Shown: positions 1 to 11,578 of the stretch, in pieces | Numbering within the stretch: position 1 is the first letter of the stretch | How the letters are laid out: the number at the start of each line of letters is the position of its first letter | NCBI GenBank assembly: GCA_030159075.1 | Contig: BROG01000966.1 | Coordinates: forward strand, 124,001 to 188,000 | Direction of reading: 5' to 3' | DNA: 64,000 nucleotides | Origin: Atrina japonica | Lineage: Eukaryota; Mollusca; Bivalvia; Pterioida; Pinnidae | Notes under the pieces: model-generated | Told to the model about the DNA's origin: nothing | Database searches by the model: none | The model's input: the letters and a program-made list of their open reading frames with translations, nothing else | Position numbers and translations under genes: made by a program

Positions 1-290
1 TCTTCACAAGACAGAACAGTACAATTCACAAAATACAATATGAGTATAGCATATTTGTGATGCTGTACTGCTAAATCTCTTTAGTGTGTAGTGGAACCTC
101 TTCAGCAGTAATTTTGAGGACCGCCATTGAAATATAAAAGAACTTTGCTGTCAGTGTTTCATTTTTACTTTGCTTTGGCTTGCAAGGTTTTGATGGCTTA
201 CACATACCCATTGAAAGTACTTGAAAAGCACTATCAAAAGCCCAGGAAAAGTTCTTGAAAAATCTTTTTCATTGGCTGTATGAACCATGT
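1..290 (-). mobile_element. MITE-like element (GGTTCAYACAG family), cut by window edge
   Basis: This stretch is homologous to 2840-3250 and, inverted, to 11949-12540. All share the block 'gtgatgctgtactgct' and an end reading ATGGTTCATACAGCCAATG on the minus strand. It lies in an intron of the unidentified + strand gene. Its left part is outside the window. Confidence 0.6.
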
Positions 291-374
291 ACGGTACTTC
301 AAAACCTTCTTGAATGGCTTTTTTTTTATGGGCACAGTGTTTCATAAACATACACTGTTACGCTTATATTGCAG

Positions 375-575
375 ACTAAAGCGGCGTTTACCAGAACGTA
401 CAACAAAGAGGTTCACCTGACCCCGTATGTCACCGGAACCGTCACAAAGAAAAGACGTGGTGGACCTGCTGCTGTGGACGAGTTGGACGTTATGGGAGAG
501 GACGGAGAAACCGCGACTGTGGCGGAAGTGGAAAGTGATGAAGATGATACTCTGGAGACGGATACAATGATTCAG
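375..575 (+). CDS. Unidentified gene, penultimate coding exon
   Basis: Acceptor ttgcag precedes ACT; donor CAG/gtatgt follows 575. 201 nt, open in phase 0 throughout. Encodes the basic KKRRGG patch and the acidic stretch. Confidence 0.72.
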
Positions 576-2694
576 GTATGTAATTCGAAATGGAGGAAAT
601 TCTTCCAATCATCTGTTTAAAAATTGTATATAGATGTACCGAGTGACACTTGACCTATGATTTTTAACTTCATGCTGGGAATTGTAAATTTTTATTAAAA
701 TTCCAATATGGAAAAAAAAACCAAAAAAACACCCAAAACAAACAAAAATAACATAAAAAAGTGAAGTAAAGGTCTCATTAATTTATCAACCCCTGAAAAA
801 CAATGGACTCTCTTGTAAATCGATGACTTAGACCGGTCTAAATGTGTTATTAGGTGTAAATGAGATAACATATCGGTCATTTGACTATTTTACATTAGTT
901 TCTTTGTAACGTTTTAGTTTCCAAGATAATAGTGCAGGGTTTTCCCAAGGGTGTTATTTTATTATGGGTTGCTATGTAATAACAACCTATTATGGGTTTA
1001 CTTCGACTTTTCATCGAGGGCTATCTTGTTACTTCTGTTAGCAGTGAAGAGGTCATGGAGGTTGCATTCGTAAAATATAGTCCAACTCAAGAATACAACT
1101 TTTACAGAAAAGAGAAATATTTTGGTGTAAATGAATTTAAATTTAGTTTGAATAATCATTAAATGAAATACCATGGCACATAATTCTGCTTACTTCTGCC
1201 TTTCGAAACTATACAATACGATTTGTAGTTAGTTTCAATAAAATGTCTATTTAAGAATATGGAATTCCACTATATAAGATTCCAGTGATGTTGAGCCTGC
1301 CTTGAGAAACTGTAGTATTACTCTGCCATTCATCATATTGATATTGACAGCTACAAGCATAGCCTACAGTGATTGTAAATAGAAATAATTACATATCGCT
1401 GATACCAACATGAAGCTAAATCAATTTCTGTTGAACTCTCAAGAATATGTATGTTTTCTAGACCATGGAAAAATGAAAATAAAAGCAGAATAGAGGGTAT
1501 AGCATCGAGTAGGAGGTGCTTGTTATGCAAATGACGTGTGAAATTCATTATGAATAAGTTCCTGTCCATTTTGAAAACTTATCAAATTAACGTGTTTGTC
1601 AACTAATCGCTATACATAACCTGCCTTAATGAGATTCCCCGTGCATATTTCCTTCATTTATACACCCTGTATGGTGACCACATGCATTACATAACCAGCG
1701 ACTGCTCAGTTTCAACAGACGGTCACTTGCATACTGTGTGTATTGATATCGTAAAGGGAAGTAACTCGAACACTGAATGTTACAATTTCCTGTTCCCATT
1801 TCCGCGGAAGTTGGGGAAAATCACCCTGTCCATTGTTGGGTGTTTACACAACAATTATCACAACTTTTGAAGTTAATCACAATTAGATTGGGATGTATAA
1901 ACCTAAACTTTTTGTGTAATTGGTCTGTTCATAATGGATTTCAAACAGAAACAATGTCTTAAAAAAAAACCAAAGTTTTATCCATTGCCGAAAGCGTTGA
2001 TGTCTATAAGTGAAATTGGTGATAGATCGTTTTGCTACTTATAAAAAATATATTCTGTTGAAAGTTGGTGTGGAAGAAACAGCAAATAAAATTTAGAATG
2101 CTAATTTTGAATTTATTTAGAGGCTGGAAATTGAAGTTTTTTTTGTTTTTTTGTTTTTAGATCTACATTAATATAATTTATTTTCATTTTATATATGTTA
2201 GATAGAAGTAGTTTGAATCTCATGGCTATTTTGCCAAAATAACAACCAATTTCAGTACTTTCATTGAGTCTTAAGGACCCACAAAAACAAAATTCCTGAG
2301 TCCTTAGTTAAATTTTTTGAGTCCCATAGTCAATGAAATACAAGATAATACATGAAAGCAAAGATACACATTTTCAGTCTCAGGTTGTAAAAATAAAATT
2401 ACTGTGTTTTTGTGTGTCCTTAGGGACTTCCTAATATCCATATTTTGCATCCTGAAAAGATTTTCTATGTCAGATGCAGATACCATGCCTAAGGGAAAAC
2501 ACTGATAAGGATGGTATCTGTACCACAACATAATGATAAGCATTGAAAAAATCATGCTGAGGAAGAGAAATGCATTTGAAATTGTTTTCTTATCTAAACA
2601 GGCAAAGAAAAAACCTGGAAAGGCAGCTCAGTCCTCATCAAAGGAAACAAAAGGAAAAGGAAAGGGCAAAGGTCGAGGGAAAGGGAAAAGCTGA
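375..2694 (+). CDS. Unidentified probable nuclear protein, last two coding exons (partial gene)
   Basis: Two exons join in phase: 375-575 (67 codons) and 2602-2694 (30 codons plus TGA). The visible 97-residue C-terminus begins TKAAFTRTYNKEVHLTPYV, then carries a basic KKRRGG patch, an acidic run (ESDEDDTLETD) and a Lys/Gly/Arg-rich tail ending KGKGRGKGKS. I do not recognise the family; upstream exons lie left of the window. An acidic stretch followed by a basic Gly-Lys tail is common in chromatin, nucleolar or RNA-binding proteins, so nuclear location is an inference from composition only. Support for coding: good splice borders (ttgcag/ACT, CAG/gtatgt, aaacag/GCA), matching phase 0 at the junction and GC-richer, codon-like sequence compared with the flanking AT-rich introns. 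The gene converges with the TDRD7-like gene on the other strand. Confidence 0.68.
776..867. mobile_element. Short TTAA-type palindromic element, degenerate copy
   Basis: Carries the family core 'aacccctgaaaaacaatgg', 'tgacttagaccggtc' and 'tgaga-taa'. About 90 bp. Better copies lie at 14321-14410, 21761-21851, 53461-53550 and 54896-54986. Confidence 0.6.
962..2030 (+). repeat. 1.07-kb interspersed repeat, copy 1
   Basis: Nearly the whole segment recurs in inverted orientation at 40230-41290. Shared landmarks: the 'ataacaacctattatggg' end, the block around the 'gaattccactatataag' site, 'catacaccctgtatggtgaccac' split by small changes, and the end 'attggtgatagatcg'. No open reading frame over about 60 codons and no clear terminal inverted repeats, so the class is unknown (non-autonomous element or fragment of a larger one). 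It fills half of the last intron of the + strand gene. Confidence 0.75.
2265..2515 (+). repeat. ~250-bp interspersed repeat, copy 1
   Basis: Matches 45545-45790 in the same orientation: 'gagtcctta', 'tacacattttcagtct', 'gtccttagggact', 'ttttgcatcctgaaaagat', 'aagggaaaa'. No coding potential. Confidence 0.7.
2602..2694 (+). CDS. Unidentified gene, terminal coding exon
   Basis: Acceptor ctaaacag then GCA; reads AKKKPGKAAQSSSKETKGKG and continues Lys/Gly/Arg-rich to TGA at 2692-2694. Phase 0, agreeing with the 375-575 donor. No AATAAA follows closely; an ATTAAA occurs at 2954-2959. Confidence 0.68.
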   Translation, partial: AKKKPGKAAQSSSKETKGKGKGKGRGKGKS

Positions 2695-2839
2695 GACCAA
2701 CAAAGGGATGTCTTTTTTTTACCAAAAACAAATTTATAGGAGTTGTGAATTAGAGTGAAATGCTAAATGAGATGCTGTCACAAACTCGGTGAATTTAATG
2801 GGTTTAAGTGCTATCTAGGATATTGGGTGCCACATTGAA

Positions 2840-3250
2840 CAGGGTTCACACAGACCTTGAAAAGTGCTTGAATTTGATGCAGAATGCTTAATTTTTTATC
2901 AGAGTGCTTGAATTCTATTTACATGTTTATTCATCACTGAAGAAAGACTTTTAATTAAAAAAGAAATCATACAGACGCTTCACCTAGTATAATCCAGTTT
3001 GATTAAAGCATTTTTGTGATGCTGTACTGCTGGATCTCTCTAGTGCATAAGTAGAACTCTAAGCAGTACACGTATTTTTAGAACCGCCTTTGCATTGTGA
3101 AAGAATTTTGTTGTCAGTGTTTCTTGTTTGCTTTGTTCTGGCTTGCAAGGTCTTGATAACTTAAACACACCCTTTGAAAGTGCTTGAAAAACTACGAAAG
3201 AGTCCTGGAAAAGTGTTTCAAAATCTTTTTCATTGGCTGTATGAACCATA
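2840..3250 (+). mobile_element. MITE-like element, GGTTCAYACAG terminal repeats
   Basis: Left end GGTTCACACAGACCTTGAAA; right end, read on the minus strand, GGTTCATACAGCCAATGAAA. These imperfect ~20-bp terminal inverted repeats bound a ~410-bp non-coding element. Related to 1-290 and 11949-12540. It lies just past the stop codon of the + strand gene, so could be in its 3' UTR. Confidence 0.6.
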
Positions 3251-3559
3251 TTGATGGAAGAGCATGTGGCAGCCAATCACAACACTCGAAATAAATATAT
3301 CACTCTTTTAATGATAGAAAAAAAAACCCTCTTTGTATAGAGAGTGCAACACTGTGTTCAACCCAATATAAGGCCACATCTGTACAAGTGCCCTAAAGTT
3401 TTTCTATGTCTCCTTTTTATACTGGATCCAAAATTTTAGTATGTTGTTCCTCAGAAAAATGTAGAAATCATTTATTTCTAATCCTGGTTGAGGAAATTAA
3501 CGGCCAAAATGGTGCCACCTTTTATATTTATTTCAATTTACTGGATTTCTTGTTCAAAG

Positions 3560-4000
3560 GATGCAGACATTTTCTATACCAGAACCTATATAGGTGACCT
3601 CCACGATAACCACACAATTTGAGCTTGAACCTTGTTCATATGATGCAGCTATTTATACCAGAACACTATTTGGGTGACCTCCCCAACAACCAGACAATTT
3701 CAACTTGAACCTTGCGGATTTTATACAAGAACCTATATAAGTGACCCACCCTTACAACCAGACAATTTCAACGTGAAACTCGTTCATAGGATTTGGTTAT
3801 TTATACCAGAACCTACATTAGTGATCTCCCCTTGAACCTTGTTCATATGATGCACCTAATTTTACAAGAACCTATATAAGTGATCTCCCCGACAACCAGA
3901 TAATTTCAGCTTGAACTTTGTGGCTATTTATATATATATACCAGAACCTATAAGTGACCTACCCTGACAACCAGACAATTTCAGCTTGAATTTATATTAG
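3560..4000 (+). repeat. Tandem repeat, ~85-95 bp unit, about 5 copies
   Basis: Units contain 'ccagaacctatat', 'gtgacctccc', 'acaaccagacaatttcagc', 'ttgaaccttgttcatatga'. Copies are diverged and some are shortened. Confidence 0.75.
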
Positions 4001-4164
4001 GGCGTACTAACCAATACTGGTCTTGGGCAGAAGTTGGACTGAAACTTATTGGGGTGGAAAATTATAAGTTGTTAATATTTGTACAGTTAGTATCTGTATG
4101 TTGTTGTTGTATGTAAATACCATGATCTATTAAAATCTTAAAAGATCACAAAGTCTTGTTCTGT

Positions 4165-4572
4165 ATGATGTTCCGGGCCAGAAGTCACCAAATTTACTCG
4201 ATACTCAAGCTAAACTTTTATTTCATTATTTTGACTATATAATTGTTTGTAAAACTTCCAAATTTGAGTGAATAAGAAACATTGTTGTTTTACATAATTC
4301 ACTTATAAATTTTTGTGTCACACATGATTTTCCTGCAAAAAACGAATAAATACGTTGAGTACGGTACTCAAACTTTGAGTACGTACTCAAACATTTTATT
4401 AATATTTTTAAAGTATTCTTCAAATGAGCAATGACTTTCACAATTATTTACAATTATATGCCACCAGTATATACAAACATGTCCAGTTACAGAATAAATA
4501 ATGATTTCTCTGCCTTAAAATCATGAAAAACTAGTTGAGCTTGAGTACTGAGTAAATTTGGTGACTTTGGGC
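4165..4572. mobile_element. MITE with ~40-bp terminal inverted repeats (GTCACCAAATTTAC family)
   Basis: Left end 'aagtcaccaaatttactcg...actcaagct' is the reverse complement of the right end 'agcttgagtact...gtaaatttggtgactt'. 408 bp. A second copy lies at 8788-9285. Confidence 0.65.
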
Positions 4573-4702
4573 CCTCGGTGTTGGAAGTTAAGAAATAGAT
4601 AGTTTTTGCTCCTCTCTAACAGAGTGTCATAAAAGATGTTGTTTTCTAGAAACTAAAAAAAGATATCATTTATTGGATCCATTTTATAATATTCATACTC
4701 AA

Positions 4703-4792
4703 TAAATTCATCAATCCCTGAAAACAATAGACTCTTCTGTAAATCAATGACTTGGACCAGTCCAAATGTGTTTTGGTGTTAATGGATTAAGA
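4703..4792. mobile_element. Short TTAA-type palindromic element, degenerate copy
   Basis: Contains 'catcaatccctgaaaacaat' and 'cttggaccagtccaaatgtg' in the family order. Ends are decayed. Confidence 0.55.
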
Positions 4793-4847
4793 TCCACAGA
4801 GGTTACACGAGCTTTACTGTCCAAGACTCTGAATTCTTCATACACCG

Positions 4848-4978
4848 AGGGCCGAGTGGTTAGAGCATCATGCTTTAAACCAAGAAATCTCTCGGCTCGA
4901 ATCAGTGTGTGGTTCAAGTCTAGCTGGAAACCAAGTTGATTTTGTGAGAAAGTTTGCCAGTTTACTTGTGGATGTTAT
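4848..4978 (+). mobile_element. tRNA-derived SINE family 1, 5' truncated-body copy
   Basis: Box A-like 'GGCCGAGTGGTTAGAGCA' and a degraded box B ('gtggttcaagtctagc') resemble a tRNA-Leu/Ser head. The body 'tgagaaagtttgccagttta' follows. Other copies, all inverted, are at 14257-14535, 15288-15508, 20941-21207, 44365-44595 and 60890-61108. Confidence 0.7.
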
Positions 4979-5219
4979 CTCTTGAGTTTTTTTGCAAGTT
5001 ATACTTAGTAATGGTATAAATGGGATGTTTTACAAACATGTTTTATTTCAACCAAATCTGATGCATACCCCATGAAATTTTGTGATTCTACAGTAAAACA
5101 GTATTGAATTGCAGGATAAGTTTCTTCAAAACATGAAGGAAAGAAAGCATCTGTGTGATAACAATGAAAGCTAATCGACAGAGGGTGTAACATAATGAGT
5201 CCCGTTATATGAAAGCAGA

Positions 5220-6425
5220 AAATTATGATTAAGGGCAAATTTATTGACAGAAAATTGATTTCAGCTTTAGTTTCTTGTTTTAGCATGGTTTGAAACTAGT
5301 TTTGTTAAGTTTGAAGTTATACAAAAAAATGACAGATTTGCATTTTCCAATTGCCTGGCTCAGTCGGTATCGTGCTCGACTCTTGATCCTGAGTTTGAGT
5401 CCAGCCGGCGGCAGGTTGGTTTCCTGTCTGTCGGATGAGACAGTAAAAACTGTGGTCCCGTGTCACAGTAGGTGTCGTCACATTAAAGAACCCTCACTGC
5501 TCAATGGACGTAAAAGCCGAGCATAGGCCAAAATTTGAAGTCCTTCATTGGCATTTGGTGACATCTCCATATGAGTGAAATATTCTTGAGTGGGACGTTA
5601 AACAACAATAAACAAACAAAAGCATTTTGTAATTTACCGACGTATTAGAAATTGCTTTGTAGTAGTGGTATTTATTGTATATTTTGTTGACTTCTAATCT
5701 TTAAAAAAAGCAGTTTCAAAATTTTGTTTATAAAACAAAGAATGTCACAGCAAGTGACCGGTTTCATTACTGTTGTGTCCTAACTGCCTTATTTGCACGA
5801 TTTGGACTATAATCAAGCCAGTAAAACCACCTCCAATGGTAGTTTGGTTGGTTTCCTGAACTAGTTTGAAACTTGGGGCAAATTGATTGACAGAAAACTG
5901 GCATTGGTTTCTGGTTTTAAACTTGTTTCTTTAGCTTTGCAGTTATGCATTAAAACGCAGGTTTGTGTTTTCAAAATGACCGAAATAGTAGAACTTACTG
6001 TACATGTACTCCTGCTTAACTTGGGTCGAGTGTCATTATCTGATCTTTATTAAAGAATGGTTTCAAAACTTTATTAATAAAACAAGGTGTATGACAGCAA
6101 ATCATTGATCAGTCCCATTTCTACTGCCTCTCTGCTGCCATCTTTGCATTCTTAGGACTGCATGTAAACCACCTAAAGAGGTAGTTTGGACAGTTTCCAG
6201 AATTATTTTGAAAACTGTTAGTAACAAATGAGAAAACTGAATCTAGTTTCAAATTAGTTTTGTGCTATATAAAATGGGAGATTTACCAAACTCTGTTAGA
6301 ACAAGAACCAGTTTATAGATAATAAATTAACCCTTCGTGATGGATGGGAAAACCAATACTAGTTTCAAACTAAATTGGTACAATTAGTCAATAAATGAAA
6401 GGTTTACCAAACTGTAACCGTAAAC
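5220..6425 (+). repeat. Degenerate ~300-bp tandem repeat, about 3 units
   Basis: The blocks 'gcaaattgattgacagaaaa', 'gtttgaaactagt', 'agtttcaaaa-ttt-ataaaacaa' and 'taaaccacct' recur at ~300-400 bp spacing. The first unit is split by a SINE (5353-5621). Confidence 0.5.
5353..5621 (+). mobile_element. tRNA-derived SINE family 2, full length with target-site duplication
   Basis: Pol III box A 'TGGCTCAGTCGGTATCGTGC' and box B-like 'gagtttgagtccag' start the element; it ends 'aacaataaacaaacaaa'. An imperfect 13-bp target duplication flanks it: gcattttccaatt (5340-5352) and gcattttgtaatt (5622-5634). That head and tail form is the bivalve-type SINE architecture. Other copies: 37885-38172, 47468-47522, 58815-58965, 63381-63615. 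Confidence 0.88.
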
Positions 6426-6429
6426 CAGA

Positions 6430-7370
6430 ACAAGATTGTACAAGATTTCGATCTCGGTAAAATTTGAATATATGGCTCACAAATCAAATTTTTGTACTGA
6501 AATTATAAAATCGGCAAACAAAATATGTTTGTGAAACGTAAATGCCCCTGGTACCAACAAATTTTTGCAATGTCCTACATTCTGACCCCATCCCAACCCT
6601 TCAGGGGCATGTGATGTCAGTGAAGTGAAAGACTTACAGTTTAAGTTTGGTTACTGAATCACAATCCAAACTTGAAATATTGCACTTTATATGTAAGCGG
6701 GATGGAATTATGGACGGTCCAAACACTAGATAGATGCCCCCGCAGACCTTTCAGGTCCGGGGCATAAAAACACAACTAAACAGTGTTAGCATGAAATAAC
6801 ATTTATTGTATAACAAAGTGATATATAATGGCACATTACTCATAAAACGAAATATTTTCTCTTGGATATTTTCCTCTTTAAGATTGTGCCATAATGTGAC
6901 ATTTGACCCTTAAACAACAATAAGATGCTCTGTTCTGAGCCAGTCTATTGCAGTAAATGGGGGTAATGATAAGCTTCATCTGACAAGAGACACTTTTCAC
7001 TTTACTGTAGTCCTGTAACTCGGAACATTCCTGCAAAGTGGCGCCAAGAGACAATCGGTCACCATGACAACATTGCCTATTTAATAGGAAATGTACATAT
7101 TTTACTATGGCGTCAAATGTTAAAGGACCCCAGTTAAGATAAAATGGATCTATAAGTCGACAAATACTTGTAAATACATGTATTCAAATTACAAATACTG
7201 CATAAGTGTGATTAATACAATTCTGATTTAAAAAAAAAAAAAAAAATTGGTTAATGTACATGTATATGCATTAAGATGTTCTGTTAAAACCTTGATATTA
7301 GTACAATTCCATAATCACAAGTGCAAAAAGTTCATTACAGTCTGTAGATAGAACTTGATACGAATAAAAC
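6430..7370. other. Intergenic, no gene seen
   Basis: No exon-like open stretch on either strand. 6541-6765 may be a decayed MITE: it opens 'atgcccctggtacc' and closes 'ggtccggggcat'. Confidence 0.5.
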
Positions 7371-7373
7371 CCG

Positions 7374-7675
7374 ATTACCATAATCAACCCAATAAGCACC
7401 CAGGGCGCTAAAAAAAAAAAATAGGAAAAATTAATAGTCAAATTGATGTAAAGGAGTTATTTTTTTATAAGGTACGGAGGTAAAGTTGTTGTATTTAATA
7501 CAGTGGACACTGCTCAACATTCTTGTATTTCACGGGGCTAGAGATAAACTGATTTACATATTTTTTTGTCCACATCGCCATGACGATCAACTAGAAAAGA
7601 TACTTGATCGTGTGTGAAAAAGGGGGAGGGGATGCTTGTAGGCACATGGGCACTTGATGGGTCAAATATAGTCTA
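7374..7675. mobile_element. MITE-like repeat ('aagcacccagggcgct' family)
   Basis: Recurs at 56600-56935 and partly at 60140-60290: 'gggctagagataaactg', 'ctagaaaagatact', 'gggcac--gatgggtca'. Ends are weakly inverted (aataagcaccca / tgggcacttgatgg). Confidence 0.55.
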
Positions 7676-7898
7676 TCAATTATGAAACTTTCCCATTGAA
7701 TGACCAAAAAACGAATAAAAATTCCTAGTCAATTATTTTTAGAATATTTCTAGGTCAAAATTGCATCATTGATAAATTTAATTTTGATGTAGTGATGATT
7801 TTTAAGTGCAAAAAGGTGATGATGGTTTATATGCAAAACACAAAATAAGAACTTTTTTATTTGTATATAAACGTGAATCTGTAGGTAATACATACATA

Positions 7899-7990
7899 TT
7901 ACAGTGGAACCTGTCGTGAGAGACGCAACTGTTCTACCACTAAAATGTGGTCTCTCGAGACAGGTGGTCTCTCAAAAGAGGTTAATACGG
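7899..7990. mobile_element. pogo/Tigger-type MITE fragment
   Basis: Opens TACAGTGGAACCTG and contains 'gtggtctctcgagacaggtg'. Same end type as 10171-10325 and 29692-29858. The ACAGTRRAACCTG end and TA flank fit Tc1/mariner pogo-like MITEs. Confidence 0.55.
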
Positions 7991-8682
7991 TACCAAGTAA
8001 GCTCTAAAGTCTAACAACATAACAGTGGGGTCATCTTACAAAGTCAAGGTTTTTCTGATCCACTTCGTTCCCCATACACCTCGACAGATTAGGCCTGTAT
8101 ATTGTGACTTTGTGGTGTCGATTTCCTCTGACCACAACTACCACTGAATGAGCCAATCGGAACATGTCTAACAATCGATCGTGCATCAACCACATGATAG
8201 AGTGGAAAGTATGTAAACACAGAATAATGGCGACGTGCAGGCTATGCCGCGAGTCTTTTCACTGGCTAAAGTCAGGGGTCGGTGTCGGGTCAATTTAAGT
8301 AAAATTTTAGATTGGCGGTAGATGTCGCCACCAGTCACCGCCAAATATGAAATGTAATCTGTCAAGGTGTATGGGGAATAAAGTAGATGTACCTGGGCAT
8401 GCTGTTAAGCAAATGAATAAATTTGTCACGTTCAATAATGTTTTGGAGTAGGAGACAAGTTATGTCAGGTAACCAACAAAACGGAACTGGTAAAACTTCC
8501 AAGTAAAGATGGAAAGAAGCAATTTTTTTCAAAATAGAAGGGGAAATAGGTGACAACTTGCTCCAACTGTCACGAAAATAGTGGACAGAATTTGTTTGCT
8601 TTTATTGAAAGGACCGTTATAATGATGTTTAAAAATCCTGAAATCTGATTGTCTCGGCAAGCCGATGTTGAGAACATTCTTG

Positions 8683-8770
8683 ATCCTATCTACACTATAG
8701 ATCATAATAGACTGGCCTAAGTAAGTAGAAAAGAGCATAGCATTTAGATACTAAGGGATGGAAAGGTGTA
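8683..8770. repeat. Copy of the short repeat also at 51596-51690
   Basis: 'acactatagatcataataga' and 'agagcata-catttagata' match the reverse complement of 51596-51690. Shares 'gactgg-ctaag' with the TTAA palindromic family. Confidence 0.5.
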
Positions 8771-8787
8771 TCAAATTTCATGACACC

Positions 8788-9285
8788 AGGGCTTTAAGTC
8801 ACCAAATTTACACAGTAGCCTATTCAAGTGCAATTAACTTTTTATGATTTTAAAGTAAAAACAAAATGTATGTTGCTACTGACTATGTTTGTAAATGGAT
8901 GGCGCGCAATGGTAGATAGTGGTCAAAATTATTGCACATTTGATGAAAACGTCAGAAATATTATAAAATTGTTCGAGTACACATGGTACTCATATTTAGG
9001 TTACCATATTCAACATATTCTATATTAATTTTTTACAGAAAAATGATGTGCGACCCCAATTTGGTCTTTAATGATAATTATAAAAAGCAATATGTTTTCT
9101 ATTCATTCCGATCAGTTTAAAAACGACTATATAGTTAAACAAGAAGAAGTCAAAAATTGTTCAATTGTTTTCGGACGACGCACGACGAGGGGCAAATACC
9201 CATGGCATAAGGTCACCTAATTGACTCGGGTGACCTACAAATAAGATAAAAGTTGAGTTTGAGTAGGGTATAAATTTGGTGACTT
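8788..9285. mobile_element. MITE, GTCACCAAATTTAC family, copy 2
   Basis: Left 'aagtcaccaaatttacac' and right 'aaatttggtgactt' are inverted relative to each other. 498 bp; interior differs from the 4165-4572 copy, including a 'cacctaattgactcgggtga' palindrome at about 9214-9233. Confidence 0.55.
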
Positions 9286-10160
9286 CCGACCATGGCCATA
9301 GCATTCATACAAAAAACGTAAGCATAACAAATTAAAACAGCTTCGTAAAGAAATGAATTATACGGTAATTAATATCAACAAATTACATATATAACAAAAG
9401 AACAAAGCCACTTTGATGGACTTGTTGAAAAATAATTCCCAAGTCCTGTGGACCTCCTTCTCCATCCTTCATTGTACAATTGAAGTTGTATTTTGGAAAT
9501 TTCGGAAAACAATTTGACAAATAACGTAGACATTGACACAAACAATTTGGTTTTGGTGAGTAAATACCGTATTATGCAAAAACAAAACAGAAACAAAAGT
9601 ATAAGATGTATATACAAAATGATGAAATATAATCTATTTCATTTTCAGACCTATATCTGTGTGTGATTGCGCCAGTCCTATAAAATCAATATATATATAT
9701 ATATTACACCATGGTATGTGCATAGCAATTTTGAGGGACATTCTTTACACCAGGACTGTCCCATATCTATCTAGGTCTCTACCATCCACCACATCAAAGC
9801 CGTTTTTAGAGTTGGGAAAGAGAAAAAACAAAGGAACAAATATCGACATATGAACCTGAAATATCAGCAGGCAGACAAATGCCAATTTTACTATTATTTT
9901 ACTTTTTAATTAGTTTTCTTGATTAATATTGTCAATCTGTAGGAATCTGTAAATTTCAAAAATCAATCTCTTTATATCCCTGTATCCCAAAATGAACTTG
10001 CCATGCAAAACAAAAGGAAAAAAAAAAAAAATGCCCCAAAAACATAACAAAAACTTTTTAAATCACTTTATACCAAAATGAACCTTGTTTAAACATATCT
10101 ATTAGTTTGTTAATCCTTAATAATACAAAAAGCTTCTTGGTCAACTAAAAATATTACAAT
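9286..10160. other. Intergenic, no gene seen
   Basis: AT-rich with a short (TA)n near 9690 and an A-run near 10020. Open frames here show no conserved motif and no splice-flanked structure. Confidence 0.5.
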
Positions 10161-10170
10161 GGATGGTTCC

Positions 10171-10325
10171 ATACAGTGGAACCTGCCTTGACAGACTGAT
10201 CAAATCTGCCACTGAAATGTGGTCTCTCAAGACAGTGTCTCTTATTTACAGAAATATATAACCGGTGAATTTCAAAATGTGGTATCAAAAGACAGGTGGT
10301 CTTCTCTCAAGACAGGTTTTACTGT
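10171..10325. mobile_element. pogo/Tigger-type MITE
   Basis: ACAGTGGAACCTGCCTTG at the left and CAGGTTTTACTGTA at the right are inverted copies; inside are 'gtggtctctcaagacag' motifs. About 155 bp. Confidence 0.65.
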
Positions 10326-10908
10326 ATAATATGTTTTAGAAAAATTGGTCTATATGAAATAAAGCAAAAATATCAATCCAGTTTTTACTTAAAATGAACA
10401 AACAAAATGTCTATTTAAAAAAAAAAAAAACCAAAGAACATTGACATTCATTGTACAGCACATTTGAATTGAACATTCCAAATACAAGATTACTCTTAAA
10501 AGCACTTTAACTATAGGTCTGCCAAAATAAAGAGGTATATCCAGATTCTGTCCAAAACCAAAACAGTACCGCATATTTTCCTAAAACAGGGGTGTACAGG
10601 TTGAATATTTTGTCTTCATATGATTTTATGCAGTACTGTAATTCTGATATTTTTGTGTCAAAATTTTGCCTGTCACCCCTTTTATGATATAATTTACTCA
10701 TCTTATTGAATTATTTTGCCAGAGATTATACAACAATGCAAAGAATCAGTGCAAGGCAACATGCTGTACTTGTACACCCCTAGTTTTGAAAGATATACCG
10801 GGCTGTTTTGGTTACTGACAGAACCCGGATGTGCCACTTTATGCCACTTCATCTTGGTAGAGGCAACAGACTTTCTTATTATTTCTAATGTGTATCATAT
10901 ATAAACAT

Positions 10909-11098
10909 AGGGATTTTCCTAGGCCATTTTTGGGTCCAGTTACATCCCAATACAAAAATGGCTTGTATTTTCCCCAAAAATTCCCAATTTGGAATTTTAA
11001 GATAAAGATTAAAGTATTTTCAAACAAATTTGTCATTATTATGCTTTTCTGTTTCTGTTAAAATGTTGTATTTTTTCCAAATTTTTTCGGACCCTAGT
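10909..11098 (+). mobile_element. hAT-like MITE (GGGATTTTCCTAGG family)
   Basis: Starts GGGATTTTCCTAGGCC and carries 'caaaaatggcttgtattttc'. The full-length relative is 44057-44291, which has the opposite end TAGGAAAATCCCTG. The right end here is decayed. Confidence 0.55.
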
Positions 11099-11099
11099 A

Positions 11100-11450
11100 C
11101 AACTTATAAAATATCAAGTTTGAACCACAGATATCACAGCATACACTGTAGATATTACATTGAACGGCTTGCAGATACTCTGTATTGTATAGAAATCAAA
11201 CTGTAGATATTACATTGTAGAACTTGTAGATATCATTGTATGTTGTGTAGATATAAACAATTGGATCTGTATATACAAGTTCAAACTGTTCATATTGTAA
11301 AACATATTGTAGATATCACTACATTGTGTAGATATCAACAATTTGAACTGTAAATACAAGTTAAAACTGTAGATACTACATCATACAACTTGTAGATATC
11401 ACTGTTGGTATGTAAATATCAACAATTTGAACTGTAAATACAAACTTTAA
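11100..11450. repeat. Tandem repeat built on 'tgtagatatcac' motifs
   Basis: Irregular 40-60 bp units alternate 'actgtagatattacattg' with 'caatttgaactgta'. It lies directly downstream of the TDRD7-like stop codon, in the presumed 3' UTR or flank. Confidence 0.65.
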
Positions 11451-11451
11451 T
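11446..11451 (-). promoter_or_regulatory. Candidate polyadenylation hexamer ATTAAA for the TDRD7-like gene
   Basis: Reads ATTAAA on the minus strand about 128 nt past the stop codon. No AATAAA is closer. Weak evidence in AT-rich DNA. Confidence 0.25.
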
Positions 11452-11578
11452 GCACTTATTTTAAATTTTAACAATAGATGTAGATGTGAATATTCCATGT
11501 AGGAGGAAGCAGAGCCACGCTGGTTTTATATTTTATATCAAACGGCCGTCACTGTATGCACCAATTGTCTTGCAATAA

